The notes under the pieces: model-generated | Seen by the model: the letters and a program-made list of their open reading frames with translations, nothing else | What the model was told of the DNA's origin: nothing | Database searches by the model: none | Made by a program: the position numbers and the translations under genes | Part shown: positions 36,701 to 49,551 of the stretch, piece by piece | How positions within the stretch are numbered: the stretch's first letter is position 1 | Layout: every line of letters starts with the position of its first letter | DNA from: Endomychus coccineus | Lineage: Eukaryota > Arthropoda > Insecta > Coleoptera > Endomychidae | DNA length: 64,000 nt | Reading direction: 5' to 3' | Assembly: GCA_958510875.1 (NCBI GenBank) | Contig: OY294068.1 | Coordinates: forward strand, 191,108,315 to 191,172,314

Positions 36701-38340
36701 TAGGATTAACCAATCTGGACCTTTGCGTTGGCCACTGCAGCTACTCTCATGATCACCACACCCAGATGTTCGTCGAACCGCAGCCTGGCATCTATCTGGA
36801 CTTCCAGGTATTTCAATGATGGCTGTGGAGCTATGTGACAGCCTCCAACGTTGAGTTTCACAGCTTCTATGGTTTTCTGCTGGTCACCAGTACTGCCTTG
36901 GTTTCATGGTCAGCCAGTTGCATGACATTCGCCAGGAGCCACAGGCAGCTTGTGTGGCTACAGCCTCGTTCATTTTCTGCATGGCTTCTTCCAAGTACTT
37001 AGCAATGACAATCAAAGCAATATCATCTGGGAAGACAACAGCCTTTATCCCTGTGGGCATGAGCAATCTCAACACATGATGTTCCACAACAAGGGTCCAA
37101 ATACCAGTCTTTGTGGGACGCCACCTGTGATGTTGTAGGCTTTGGGCCTCTCGTTGTACAATATCCTTTCGCTACAGTAGATTGCGATCATTCTTGTAAT
37201 GTACTGCGGGACCTCCATCAATGTCAGCGCCTCTAGAATTTGATTCCAGTTCGCTAAGTTGAACGCGTTCTTCACATCTAGGGTGACTACGATGCAGTAC
37301 TTCTTGGTGCCAGCCTTCCAACGCTTCACTTAGATGGCCTCACGAGCAATGGTTACGACGACATCAATGGCGACCACCGTTAACCTCTCCTTCCGGAATC
37401 CGTACTGGTTTTCCGACAGACCCCGAGCACCTCCACTAAATTCCTCCATCCGGCTGCTAATAATCCTCTCAAGCACCTTTCCTGCTGTGTCCAATATGCA
37501 AATAGGTCGATAGGATGATGGATCGTTCGGGGGCTTGTAGCCCTTGGGAAGAAGGACAAACTTCTGCTGCTTCCAACGACGTGGAAAATTTACTTCGCGG
37601 AGGCTCTCGTTATAGGTCTTCACGAAAACATCTGATCGTGCTTTGATTGCTGCTTCAAAGGCGATGTTCGGTATACAGTCTGGACCGGAGCTTAGGCTTC
37701 CCCTATCTTGTTGCAGGCTTTAATCGACTCTTCTCCCGAGATTGGCATAGCGTCAAAGCGACTAGTGTACGGCACATTCATGGAATGGGTATGTCCCGGT
37801 TGTTCAGGGTGTACAGGATGGCTACTATCCTTCTAAGCATAACTAGACAGGATGGCGGAACCATAGAGTGGCTATACAGTCTGGCCATTACCGTTTAATA
37901 TGGTTTTCTTCATGGGTCTGCGTTGACCATATCACACAGCCCATTCCAGCTGTTGCGTTCGCTATACTTAATAGTTCTCTTCAGACCCCTTTTGCCTCGT
38001 AGTATCGTGGTTCCAGGGCTTCGTGGCTCTCACGACCTCGGGCACGCTGTGCCTGTCGCCGAGTACGGTGGCATCGACTCCGAAGTTTGGAGATCTCCTC
38101 ATTCCACCAATATACTGTTGCGCGCCGATTGCTCCTGTAAGCCTTCTTCATAGCTGCGTCGCAGGCATTAGACACCAGTGGCATGACCTGCAAGGAGGAG
38201 AGCCTGTTGCTGCTATATTCTCTTCCATCATGACCATGATTGTTTCGCGGTTAAAGGACTTGGCGTTCCATTTGGCTGGTGCTTACAACTCCCTTGTTCT
38301 CCATCCACTCTGTGCACCAATTTCGAAGATGATGTCCTAA
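36700..38340 (-). pseudogene. R1-like LINE ORF2 fragment (linker and reverse transcriptase)
   Basis: Reading the minus strand from right to left: YWWNEEISKLRSRCHRTRRQ (linker after the endonuclease), then NFPRRWKQQKFVLLPKGYKP, DPSSYRPICILDTAGKVLER, LSENQYGFRKERLTV, VVTLDVKNAFNLANWNQILE, and ITGGVPQRLVFGPLLWNIMC (from PQGSVLGP). The active-site box reads AVVFPDDIALIV where F-A-DD is usual. A thumb piece near 36740-36880 reads LKYLEVQIDARLRFDEHLG. These are hallmarks of R1-clade polymerases. Endonuclease and C-terminal knuckle are missing, stops and frameshifts are common, and the PQG and FADD motifs are mutated, so it is dead. Confidence 0.87.
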
Positions 38341-39890
38341 TGATCACTGTGTGTGTATATCTGTATAACCCTCTGTGGAGACGATTCCGCCGTTACTGTT
38401 GGCTTTGAAATTTATCAGATCGATTTTTAAAGAGGTGAAAATAGGAACGGTATTATTTTCAGATGCTATAGCCCTGTTCCGAATGGTATTTTTGACATTC
38501 ATCCATTTTTTCAAATGGAATTTAGTATTCAATTAAACCGTAACGAAAAGGACATATTTAACCTACAGAAGTGTCCGAAATTCTCTTTTTAAGATTCAAA
38601 GTGCAGTCTATTCCCCGTGTTCACTCTGTGGTGAATTTTGATAGTTATAACTTTAGTAATAATGATTACTTATGTCATTTTCTGGAAACAGCTAAAACCT
38701 GAGGCTGTTCTTCCAGGTGGTGATCAAAACCATAATTCTGCAAAGTAAGTTGATGTATCATGAACATCTAATGGATATGAACATCATGAATATCTAATGA
38801 TTATATATTAACTTCAAATAATCATTCTATAATTTGTATCCTATAAATGATATGGTTACCTCGAAGTTCGGAAGACTTTAATTCTTAGATCAGTTCAACT
38901 ATAAACTACTGAAAAAGTTCATCACCTATGCATCAATTGATATGAATGCTTATTAATGTATAAGTAATTTCAGTCTTTTCATCCACATAAAAATGTGCCC
39001 TTGACAGAAGTAATTTCAAGGTTGATAACTTTAAACCAACATGTCGAGTACACGGCACGAACACTTATTACTTGTGGAGTCAGATTATATTTTCAGAGTA
39101 TGTTATATAGGTCGATATGCTGTTTAAATTTAATCGTGAAATTTATGACTTATGCATGGTCTCTAAGAAAAACATGTATCTACTTATATAACTGAAGGTT
39201 AAGTCTGCAGCCGGTGGATTTGTTGTGCACGAAAGTTGTGTCTGCACAATAGACAAAAGAGGTTTCTTGGTTGAAAAATACACCAAAAAATAAAAAAGTT
39301 CAACTAAGAACCAAGAAATCGATCAACCACCATAACTGACATATCCAAATACATGTTTCAACAACACAGAATTCGTGGACTCTCATCTTTATTATAATAA
39401 AATAACGGATCCAATTATTCGAATGCTATAATTGAATTTAAGAAACGGGAAGACCATAAAAAGCATCCAATCGTATAACTTCCTCATCGATTCCATCGCT
39501 TCAATAAAAATTATCTTCCTAGTATTTCTAGAAACTGACAATCTATTTCAAGAATTATTTTTCATATTCTTCCTTACTGCTACTCTCCACAAGTTTTTTG
39601 AACTGTTCACTGATGTCTTCCTCTTCATATTGTTAGAAAACGAGTTCTATCCGTTTACATATTTCCTTGGCCTGGTCTGATTCAAACAGGCGTTCAGTTT
39701 CGTTTTCCATGAATGCTTTTCAGCAATATGTCAGTATAGACAGCGATATGAAACACACGTGCGTTCAACTAGAAATATCAATTCTTCAGTGTGTTATCCA
39801 GTGCTTGTGCGTGATCAAAATTTTATTTAGGCAAATAACAGCAACTACGATAATATATGCAGCAAATAGCTCTAACTATGAACAACACCA
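38340..39890. other. No gene recognised
   Basis: AT-rich sequence. On the minus strand about 39550-39680, a coiled-coil-like reading (EEEDISEQFKKLVESSSKEE) is notable but isolated and interrupted by stops; I could not assign it. Confidence 0.4.
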
Positions 39891-40870
39891 TATGCAAGGG
39901 TGCGGATAAGCACGGAATCGGTCATACCTTGGTCAGGTGTATCAAGACCATGCTCTCGCATGTACACAAGTCCCTTGAGAGTGTCCTCAGGTAGAAGTAC
40001 TGTATCCTCTCCTTCAGTAACCGGTTGTGGACAGTTTGATAGTCGAGCGAATGAGGCTGGGCTTAACACCCAAACCTAAGCAGACCACTTGTCATCGTGG
40101 CCCGATGGTGTCAGGTTGAGGGTGAATCCTGAAAATATCGAAATAGTTCTTTCCACGAGGAAAGGAGTTATCCTCGATGCTATATTGAGCTGGAAAATGC
40201 ATCTGTAGATCCGGGTGAAGAAGGCCGTTGCATCCTTAAGCATGCAGGAGAGCCTTCGCAAACACATGGGGTCTATAGCCACGGGTTCTGTACTGGATCT
40301 ACCCAGCGACGATTTGCTTAATTATAGTTTATCCACCCGTTATGTGCTGGTCGGCGACGGAAACGGTCGTGTCCCGTCTGGCGCTCCACAACGCTCAGCG
40401 ACTCGCCTACGTGAGGACAACAGGAGATATGAGCACCGTCCTCACTAGGGCTCTAGAGGTCTTGGTGTGGATCGTCCTCCTTCAGCTCCACATTAGAATA
40501 GTGGCTGTGGGTACGGCGTATCGGCTTGCTGGCTGAATTAGCCAGAAGGGACAAACTTCAGCTAGTATGGGTACTCGCCTACTCTGACGTGGAAGTGGCC
40601 GATGAATTGGCCAAACAGGGTTTCCTAGGCACCCCTGACCCCAATCCAGAATCCGAATCTCATCGACCAGTGGGCTCCCAGCCTTCAGAGAGCTACAGGC
40701 TAGACAATGGCTCTCGGCTTGGCACAGAGCCCACGGTGAGAGGCAGGCGGAGCTCCACATCTCAGAGTTCTCGTTCAAGCGCTCGTAAACCCTTCACTCT
40801 ATGAGCAAAAGAAGCTTGAAACTGGTGACAGGACTCCTTACAGGACTCTGTCGTCTAATGAAACATTTAC
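39890..40870 (+). pseudogene. Jockey-like LINE ORF2 fragment
   Basis: Plus-strand fragments of a reverse transcriptase/RNase H polyprotein: HTLVRCIKTMLSH, SRANEAGLNTQT, then LRVNPENIEIVLSTRKG (primer-grip side of the palm), VILDAILSWKMHL, VKKAVASL. The thumb follows with RLAYVRTTGDMSTVLTRALE, and RNase H with LAELARRDKLQLVWV and VADELAKQG. Segments such as the catalytic YADD are deleted. The RNase H motif closely resembles the one at 50399-50755 (LAELARRNEVQLICV), so both belong to one family. Non-functional. Confidence 0.8.
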
Positions 40871-40879
40871 GCTCAATGG

Positions 40880-42310
40880 GCATTGTTTCGAACCTTTTTC
40901 AAGATATCCCCTTGTAAAACTTAAAATAACTCACCCAGTATACTCTCCCATGTAGTTGCGCTATGGCTTTTAATGACTCACATGATTGTAGAGAAACTAA
41001 TTGACAATGAAAAAAGTTTCTTTATCAAATAATTAGCTTCGTCCTGGAAACGTACGCTGAGAATTATTATTCTACAGGTATACGCTAGAGTCAAATATCT
41101 GTTTAATTTCATCAATAAGTAACAACCATTATCCAAACAAGGTGAACAACTCGTGAGACGGCTCGTTACAACCCCTATATCTGTGATCTATTAGTTTAAG
41201 AATATAAAACCATTAATTATTAGAATTAAATTGAATCATCAATCTGAAACTGCAATGTAGAGTAGATTAATTTAAAATACAATACCGCCTACCACGTTAT
41301 CAGTTTATCCACACAAGAACATCCAATTTATTATTCTAAACCTCCCTCGCAATGGGTAACAAAAGATTCTCCATACGAGGTCTCTTTCTTATCACACTGC
41401 TCGGTATTGATTGTAGTATAGTTCAATATGGTCTTAGCAACTTTTTCTATTTCCATATTATACCCTGTTCACACTAAGGACGTCATATATGTATTATAAT
41501 GCAAGCAATTCATTTGAACAATTTCCCCGAATAACTGCCGCGCTATCTTCGGAAAACCAGGTTTCAAGGTTGCCGAATGAATCAGTCGAGTTCATTCAAT
41601 TCACTTGACACTTCATTTATTCGTTGCGAATCAAAATTTTAATAGACTTGAACTTCAGATTTATAGCAACAGTTGTCGTCAGCGCTTTAATTCTAGCAAC
41701 ATTTACTTCGTGTACTATTTAAACTGCTAAAATGATTTCCTCAACGATAAATTTCTTTGAAGACAATCGTCAACATGGAAGCCATTTCTTCCTGTCACTT
41801 CCGTTAGAGACAGAGTTGCTGCAGCTTCACAATTGATTGTTGCAACAGTCAATAAAATCGCAGGTAAACGAAGCACTTATAACTCCTAGAAGAAACTGGC
41901 AACGAGCTAAAGTGGTTGTGAATGTAAATGATTCTGAAACAAGTGTAGAATAGCTATTTGATCTAGTCCAAATTAAGGATCTATAAGTGAGGCATCTGTG
42001 GAGACGTTTTAGTATTTTCTGGTGTTTCAGTTGGGGGAACAATTTTGTGTTATTGGTCAATGTGCACTATTCAAAAGAGTGAAGTGATATTTATTATCTC
42101 AATGTGGTTGTGCAATAAGCTGGAGAGGGATCATGGGTATGATAACAAGCGAATTCATTTTTAAGTTTATAAAGATTTACGTAAGTTGTATGCAAGACTA
42201 TCTCTCCATGTTTCAAGTCTCCAATGGAGTTAAAGCAAAGTAACTACATTTACAAAAAAATTTGAATGGAGATGTCCGTTACTTTGTGATATTCCATTTC
42301 TACAGATAAA
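40880..42310. other. No gene recognised
   Basis: AT-rich interval; no supported feature. Confidence 0.45.
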
Positions 42311-43640
42311 AACAAGAAATTTCACTTTTTAAATATCACTTTATTCAAAATAACTTTACAGTTCTTTACCGAAACAAACAATGTATTAATTACTGAAGAA
42401 TGATAAGTGAAACTTTTGAATTTTATTGAAGTTATTGAAGATAATGGCTCTAAGTTGGTTAGTTGGATACGTTCCAATTTCCTTTTTTCTTTAGAAATTG
42501 AATTATTGATCAAAGATTTGTGGTAACCATTGTCCAACGCAATTTCTTGAAGTTTCTCAACTTCGTTGTTAGAATTTCGCTGGCTCAAATGGACGTTCAA
42601 TAATTTATGAACTATACTATTAAACGGAGCTATTTTATATCTAAATGGTGTAGCTGAATCCGCCAGGGTATGCATATTTGTTTGTATCTTCTGTATATGT
42701 CGATATCCAAGTGATTACCATCTTTTATCATGTTAATATCAAGGAAAGACAGCTGATTATCTGTTTCTATTCCTACAGTGGATCTCAGTGAATCAAATTG
42801 GCTATTAGGCGTGTTCAAAAAAAATGTAATTGCGACAATGTCATCAACATATCTATACCAAACTTTCGAAAGCTGATTCAATTTTGATTTTAAGGAGGTT
42901 TCAAGTTTGCTTAGGACAATATTGGCCAAAAAAGGAGAGAATGGATTGTTCATTACACATCCGATTGTTTGTTTAGTAATTTTTGTTAAAAGTGAAATAA
43001 TTTTGCTTTTTACATAAAGATATAAGGATCACGTATTCTGTGCAGTTTCTGTCGGGGATATTAATATTTGAAAGCCATTTCTTCAGAACGTTTATGGACT
43101 CAGGGATTGGAGCATTTGTGGTGAAGCAACATCAAATGAAAATGTTATACGTAAGACAATTAATGGCTGAAATGATTGGTCTTATAGAATTACCTGGTTT
43201 ATGAATCTTATGTAAGCAATACAGTTGAGGAAGATTAAAATTTGAAAATCTAATTTAGTACATTAAATTATCGGAGATTACAGCTGCACACGATTTTATG
43301 AATTGTTGACTAGTTTAACGTATTTTGATAACGGATTCCTGGTAATCTGTTCGAAGAGACCATCATTTAATAAGGTATTTACCTAATTCTGATAATCCTC
43401 TTTGCCCATAATTACGAGGGTATTTCCCTTATCTGCTTTCAAGTAATATCCGTCTTTTTTTTCAATGACTTATAGATATCATTAGGTTATTGGAGGAACT
43501 TTTATATGATTTATTTGAATGTTCATGAATTTTCTTGCACTTGTTACGGATAACAGCTTTATCTTGAAAGTTGAGAGGTCAAATCGTATTTTCAATATGA
43601 TTGATTAAATCCTCCGTAGGTAATTTCTTAGAAATTATAA
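42310..43640 (-). pseudogene. Penelope-like element reverse transcriptase
   Basis: Minus strand. Starting upstream at about 43440, KADKGNTLVIMGKEDYQ is the conserved ADKG motif of Penelope-like reverse transcriptases. Then come PIMSAINCLTYN-like traces and the long open part 42630-42953: NNPFSPFLANIVLSKLE, the catalytic WYRYVDDIVAI (about 42845), LSFLDINMIKDGNHL. It continues after a frameshift in 42322-42675 with FNSIVHKLLNVHLS and LQEIALDNGYHKSLINN. No GIY-YIG endonuclease follows. The element copies its RNA into DNA at chromosomal ends or breaks; this copy has frameshifts and stops. A relative is at 21983-22640. Confidence 0.85.
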
Positions 43641-43970
43641 GGAACATTTTGCCCATATAAAGAAAAATAATGGTGAAAAATCAACGGTATCCGAACATAT
43701 TTTGAATACAAGTCACACCATTTCTCAAGAACGTTTATTATTTTTAAAACATAGTATAGACAAATATCTAGGTAATTTAGAAGGGATATAAATGTACAAA
43801 CGAAGAAGCAATTTATTAAATTACGTTATATCTCAAGCTTAGTGTAATCCATTGTTTACATTATTATCCCATTAAATAAAAAATAAGGTTTTTTGTTTTT
43901 TTCGTTAATTTAAACTTATGTTTATTTATTTATTAAAATAAAATTTTATTTTATAAATTGATATTAATTA
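43640..43970. other. No gene recognised
   Basis: Short AT-rich stretch between the Penelope-like fragment and the AT satellite. Nothing identified. Confidence 0.4.
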
Positions 43971-44440
43971 TGAAATAATTAAGAATTAAGTTATAAATTA
44001 ATTATTGAATATGATATATTTATAACTAATAATTAAAAGTAATTTGTGGAGAATTATAATCAAGAATTAAATTATAAATAAATAAAATTATTAATGAATA
44101 ATAAATATTTAGTTCAATTTATTAATTTGTAGAGAATTAATATATTTATTAAATATTACAATTTTATAAGAAAATTAATCAAAATATATATATAATAAAT
44201 AAATTTCAAAAATAAATATTTTCAATTATTTATTTTTATTTAAATTGAATAAAATCTTTTATCAATATTAATTACTAGAATAATTGAGAATTAAATTATA
44301 AATAATAATGATTATTGAATATAAAATGTTTATTTTAATTAAAAATTAATTTTATAATTTTTAGGGAATTATTTTAATTAAGAATTGAATTACAAATAAA
44401 TAAATTAAATAATTATTAAATATTTAATTGGACTGCGTTA
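43970..44440. repeat. AT-rich degenerate satellite
   Basis: Almost pure A/T sequence with a recurring phrase AAGAATTAAATTATAAATAA at about 43981, 44061, 44286 and 44378. Adjacent spacings are near 80-90 bases, with one interval longer. It looks like a decayed tandem array. No coding capacity. Confidence 0.65.
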
Positions 44441-45470
44441 TTATTTCTTATCAATAGTGTTATAATGTATCCACAGTGTGAACTCTTTTATAGTTTATTA
44501 ATGAACTGTGAAGTTGCAAATTGCAATCAACGTTCTTTTAAATAAAGTGGTATTTAACAAAGTAAAATTTATTGTTCTTATCTGTAATTATAAGCAAGGT
44601 GAGAAACTTCAGCAAATACCGTTAGACAATGGTAACGACAAATCTTTGATCAATAACTTAATTTTTAAATAAAAAAGAAAAATGCAACCAGTTAACCGAA
44701 TTTGAGCCACCATTACATTCAAATACTTCAATAGAATTTAAAAGTTCCGTTTGTCATCCTTCAGTAATCAATAAATTCCATAATTTGAGTTTTATTCACT
44801 TTACTGTACACTATTGTGGTTTAGACTTTAACATTCTATGAATAACTAATAAATATCGATCATTACATGTCTGCCCTTTGTTGTGGCAGGTATTATAATA
44901 CTTCTTCCTCAGCATTAATTTCTATTAACCGTGCAAGTGTATGAGCATCACACTCAACATCACTCACTCACATGATTGTGTAATGTAGCGACCTCTAATT
45001 AAGCGAACGTTTAATAATTTAAATAAAATTTAGTGATGTGCCTTTGAGACACAGTATCAAGCAAGAAGACTAGCAAGTCATGGACTATGTGTTAAAATAA
45101 TGAGAGGTTGTTGTAAAGCTTTTTACTCGTACCTATCCATCTCTTCAAAAGTTTAAAGATGTTTATTCACTACCCATAAAAGATGTTGTTTGTAGGCGGC
45201 TTACATTTCAGAGCCTGCTTGTTCAATATGATTGAAGTTAAAAGTAAGGCACGTGTTATATTACCCGCACAAGGAGGAACATTTGCAGACTAACTAATAT
45301 TATAATCTTCCACTCAGTAAATGGTACACTATATTTAACCTTATCATTGCCGGATTGAGACATTTGGTGGCCCATAATAGGATGTTGGAATAGTGTCCCC
45401 TCTCCCAAATATATGCTTACAAAAAAAAACTAACTATCATTATGTAATACAATATTATTGACTAAATTTC
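44440..45470. other. No gene recognised
   Basis: AT-rich non-coding sequence with no feature I can name. Confidence 0.45.
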
Positions 45471-45471
45471 T

Positions 45472-45620
45472 AGTCGCGGAAATAAAGCATTAAATTACCT
45501 TCCAAAGTCGGCACAGTTGGATGGATTGAGATGCGGTTTTCTGCATTCGATTCGGAAGGTAATTTAGAAATTTTGTGCCTGGTTTGTTTTTTGTGGAAAA
45601 AATTTAATGCATTTCTACAG
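45472..45620 (+). repeat. Dispersed repeat of unknown family, copy A
   Basis: About 149 bases that match the complement of 58859-59014. Shared phrases: CAGTTGGATGGATT, GATGCGGTTTTCTGCATTCG and TGCATTTCTACAG against CGCATTTCTACAG. It matches none of the transposons here. A frame from 45515 (MRFSAFDSEGNLEIL) and its partner in the other copy (MRFSAFDSESVLENL) agree for the first 9 residues, but both drift afterwards. Confidence 0.7.
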
Positions 45621-46960
45621 CCAAAAAAATGCATTTTTCTGAGTGCACTTTTTGAGGTGAATAATAAAACGGACTCGAATTGGTTTCTCGAGGGTTTTTG
45701 GGGTCCCTGAACACGAATATGCTATCAACAAAATTCCCTGAGGTCCCCTTGGATCATCCCCGGGGTATCCGGAGCCCTGACGCCCTGGATATCGATGAAT
45801 TGCATTTGAAAATAATTTGTAATGTTTGTTAACTCTTCGAGAGGTGATATAAAGTTTGCTAGTGGTGATTACGACGTGAAAAAACTCTTCTGCAATACCT
45901 GGTGGTACCTTGAGACTGGGTAACAACCTTTAAAGTTGAGGTCTTATGATGCAAAATCTCGGAAATGCTTTTGATGTCTTAAAATAATTGAAATATGTTC
46001 TTTAAACTAAACTACGAATTTTAGAGCTTTGTTTTACCCAAGTTTCCAGAAAAAATGTGGAAAAATGTCCATTTAAAAAACGACGTTTTAACACATAACC
46101 TTATGGCAAATGTTGTATTCTGACTATTTTTTAGAAATAAATGTTTGAAGGAATGCGTTCGAGTTATTTTTATTGGTCAAGCAGATAGAGAAATTGATGC
46201 CAAAAATAATGTAGGAGCTCGTTTTTCAGCTTTCCAGGTTAAAAATCGATGAATTAGTGAATATTTAATTATTGCAATTCTTCGTTATATTATTTTGCTT
46301 CGCGATGTTGGCGGACTGTCGGAAAAATGCGGCAAATTCAAAAAGTCATTTTATTTTACACACTGAAAATGCTTTTTTCATGACATTTATTATACTTTGC
46401 GGTTTTTATATAAAATAAAACTTCAAAATTTTATTATAAGTTTACTTAAAATTTCCTTCCCCGCTAATTCCCCCTTTGTCCATCATCATAATACCTTAAT
46501 ACACTCATGTTTTTTTTTCAGGTATTAATTTCTGTACGCACTTCTGTCTATTGCTTGGACTAATGGTCCGCTGAATTATTTTTACGGTTGGACGATGTGT
46601 AAGTTTCACGAATAGAACCACGATTTATTTGATATATTTGCCCTATTTGCAATCGTTCATTGGCGTTGATCTTTGCATGATTGAATTGTAAATATTACTG
46701 AATAAAAAAACGTGTGGCACTCGGGGACTGCCGCGGTGAAGCTATTGCATAGCATTTTTTCTCAACTTATGCAATTATAATTATTTATTTATTTTTAATT
46801 TATGCAGTATTTTTTTTTCTTTGATATTAATTCAAGTTACACTTTTTGAGCGTGGTGACCTATAAGAAAACAATTATTTTCTTCTATTGAATAAATGAGA
46901 AGTTAATATCGTTTAAAATATTGTAATTATCTTACAATACATGTACTTTATTCAGGAATT
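45620..46960. other. Unassigned; GC-richer part near 45680-45800
   Basis: The phrase TTTTTGGGGTCCCTGAACAC at about 45698 resembles a core motif inside the foldbacks at 18019-19807 and 54457-55522, so an old foldback may lie here. The stretch near 46700-46740 (GGCACTCGGGGACTGCCGCG) may be an end region of the Helentron to its right. No gene seen. Confidence 0.35.
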
Positions 46961-46965
46961 TGTTA

Positions 46966-47900
46966 TCATTGAAACATAGGTTTATGGTAACTGAAATAAG
47001 AGACATAAGTTTGAGACTTGATATCCTCTAAATATCTGGAAAATACCGCGTCAATGGTGGCCCCATATTTTGTTGTGGATTCTTGTGGATCATTATTCAT
47101 TTTCAAATTCAATTTTTCCGAAAGAAAAGTTGTCAACCGCTCTGATTTTTTATCAGCGAAGTTGATGTTGAAATCGCCAGTCAAGATAAGTGGAAATTTA
47201 TTACCATTTGTACCAAGTATTTTCGACCCTTCTTCAGTGTACTCCAGAAAGTGCGATGAATAAAATGCTCTACCTTGTCCAATTTTGGATTCGGAGAAAT
47301 ATAAATTGCTACTATGACTATGTTTAGGCCATTTCTAAGTTTGCATAAGCACGCACAAATATCTCCAACAAATAAGCGCCTAACATTAACATCGCTAACG
47401 TGTGCAATATGTATTTCAATATTCGGAGTCATAATATTAGTAACATTATTATTATTTTGGTAAATAGCTACCCCACCTTTTGGAACATTATCTCGTTTGA
47501 ATTGAACAATACAATTGAAATTAGGTATTTCAATCGGATTATCATGCGCCATGCAAGCTTCGGTAAGAAGTAACACATATGTTTGTCTCGTAACTGAATC
47601 TTGTAAATCGTATTTGTGACTATTTAGACTTTGGCAATCGAAAGTCATTATTGAAATGCCATTTCTATTACTAATGAAATCTAAGACACTTTGAGCTGTA
47701 GTCTGAACACTATTTAAAGGCAGTCTTTCAAATTCTTGCAACAAAGATGCAGTCGATGCAGCTTGCCTTCGATTATTATAAAACTTGAATGTAGAATTAT
47801 CGTTTTTTGTCGTGATCAATTTTTCAATATTAGTCACCCGAGAGAGCGCAACATAAACGAGTTCCTGTTATTTTTCGTTACGGAATTTCTTGATTCGGTC
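46966..47900 (-). pseudogene. Helentron: Pif1 helicase end fused to endonuclease
   Basis: The minus strand opens with ELVYVALSRVTNIEKL (about 47815-47863), motif VI of Pif1-type helicases. It continues in frame into an apurinic-like (EEP) endonuclease: ISIMTFDCQSLNSHK, VLLLTEACMAHDNP, KGGVAIYQNN, FVGDICACL, LILTGDFNINFADK, ATIDAVFSRYLE, SYFSYHKPMF, stop. Helentrons, a branch of rolling-circle Helitrons, encode exactly this order. The open frame is interrupted once, near 47248, apparently by a single lost base. Two active-site-like residues look changed: FN to FD in the first motif and SDH to SYH in the last. The Rep nuclease and most of the helicase are absent. Confidence 0.82.
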
Positions 47901-47949
47901 GTCTCGCTCAAAGCCCGCGATAAAAGCTATATGCAATATATGCAATAGC

Positions 47950-49360
47950 ATAATAGAAACAGGTACTCTCAGGTCTCTGCTACGCGCGTCTAACGTATAA
48001 ACTGACGCGTAGCGAGCTGCTAGAGGCATATGTCAAAATGATTTCGTTCGTAGCTAATTACATAGGACGTCTGGAGTTCATGCAAATATGCTATATGCAA
48101 TAGCTTAATAAAACTCGCGCACACCTTTGCCAGATGACAAGTAAGTGTCAACGCTCTATCATCAGAAGTTCTATCACTCCAATAAAAAATACCCTCTATA
48201 ATTTATTTGATTATTATGAGAATTTGACGATAAACCTTAATGGTAACTAGTAGACAGCGAAACATCAAATCCTAAGTACACACCTTAATGAATTTATAGT
48301 TTCAGAGATTCTAAAGATAAATAAAATATTTTTTGTCAGTACCCGTTTTACAGCATCTCTTGCAATCTGAAGAAATACACGCAACATTTAACAAGTATTG
48401 ATGTGGCCTGCAGTTACGAGCAAAGGGTTAAATTGTATCTCCTATCAAAACTTTTTTCCCAACTGGCGGCACACTCAGCGTCTGAGTTGATCGGTAACAT
48501 GTAATTACTGATGTCTATCGGAAGCCTTCATGAAGGTTACATTCATGGATAGGCTCATTTGGGTTTCCGTGGAAAAAATGTTCTCGTCACCTTAACATGT
48601 TTTCATTCATGTTGATTATTTATGTGCCTTACTATCAGGAACTCCTACTGAGACACACTTGATTGATATGTTTTCCACAACATTAACTAGCAACTTTTGC
48701 CAAGTTCCTTCTTCTCAGAACTATTTCGATATTCATATATCAATCTTAATGATCTGGCATTGGTTTCAAAAATCGTGATCAACAGACAAATTTTTTTTCG
48801 TCAGCTATAGGATCGTTCATCTGTATATGTGATTCACAATACCGGAACTCTCGATTCTATGACATTCACTATTCTTATACTTACTTCAATCGTTACGTAT
48901 GTGCATGTTTAGTTAAGTTTAGTTTAGTTTTTGCAAAGAGTTGTTGGATATGAGACATTTATTAGTTCGAGTGACATTATCCACCTTCACATGGTGTGTA
49001 TGGTTTGGAATATTCGTATCGAAAAAAAATGCCAAATTACATGCTTCCAAAAACTTATAGATCGTTTCTAAAACACCGAGAACGAATAGGAATATTTTTC
49101 TCTCTCGACCAATTCAGTTTCTGCTCACAGTTGGATATAATGTACAGAAGTATTAAACATTTCCATGTGATAACTTATTACCACGGTCGTACATACAGGT
49201 CTGGAAACTCGGGGCTGTTTCCTATGTGTGAGTAGTGGGACCGCTAAGCGTCGACTGTCACGTAGTACCAAAAGACGTCACGTGAGAGTATTCTCTGACA
49301 ACTGTCATTCTTAAGTTGCAAACACAAGGAATACCTGCGTTTTCAGAAACAAATTACAAA
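47950..49360. other. No gene recognised
   Basis: Two phrases near 47930-47950 and 48090-48110 (TATATGCAATAGC) recur and echo CTATTGCATAGC at 46741, perhaps subterminal Helentron sequence. Otherwise unassigned. Confidence 0.35.
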
Positions 49361-49370
49361 ACTGTGCATT

Positions 49371-49545
49371 ATGCCGAAATGCAAAACGTGGTACAAAAGT
49401 GTAGAGCAAGAAACTTCTGTTTTTAAAGCCGAAAGATGCGGAAATGCGAAAAAAGTGGATGCTTGCGATTCCGGATAGAAATTGTTTTAACGAAGTCTTT
49501 TATGTGTGCGAGCATGTATAACGAAAAAGGGGAAGTTATTTTTAA
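49371..49545 (+). pseudogene. Decayed THAP zinc-finger exon
   Basis: An ATG at 49371 opens MPKC, the usual start of a THAP domain, a C2CH DNA-binding finger. After a frameshift near 49420 the reading is FLKPKDAEMRKKWMLAIP, then DRNCFNEVFYVCEHV, matching the THAP core (FP.D...R..W). Past another shift, YNEKGEVIFK leads to AAG|GTGAGT at 49542-49551, a good 5' splice site. So this looks like a first exon of a THAP gene or of a P-element-like transposase. The second Cys of the CX2-4C pair is lost. A copy of CTTGCGATTCCGGA (49466 area) recurs at 49616, showing local duplication. Confidence 0.65.
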
Positions 49546-49551
49546 GGTGAG

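Noticed and set aside
39872..40282. Minus-strand frames opposite the Jockey-like LINE
   Set aside because: They are antisense shadows of plus-strand LINE codons such as VNPENIEIVLSTRKG.
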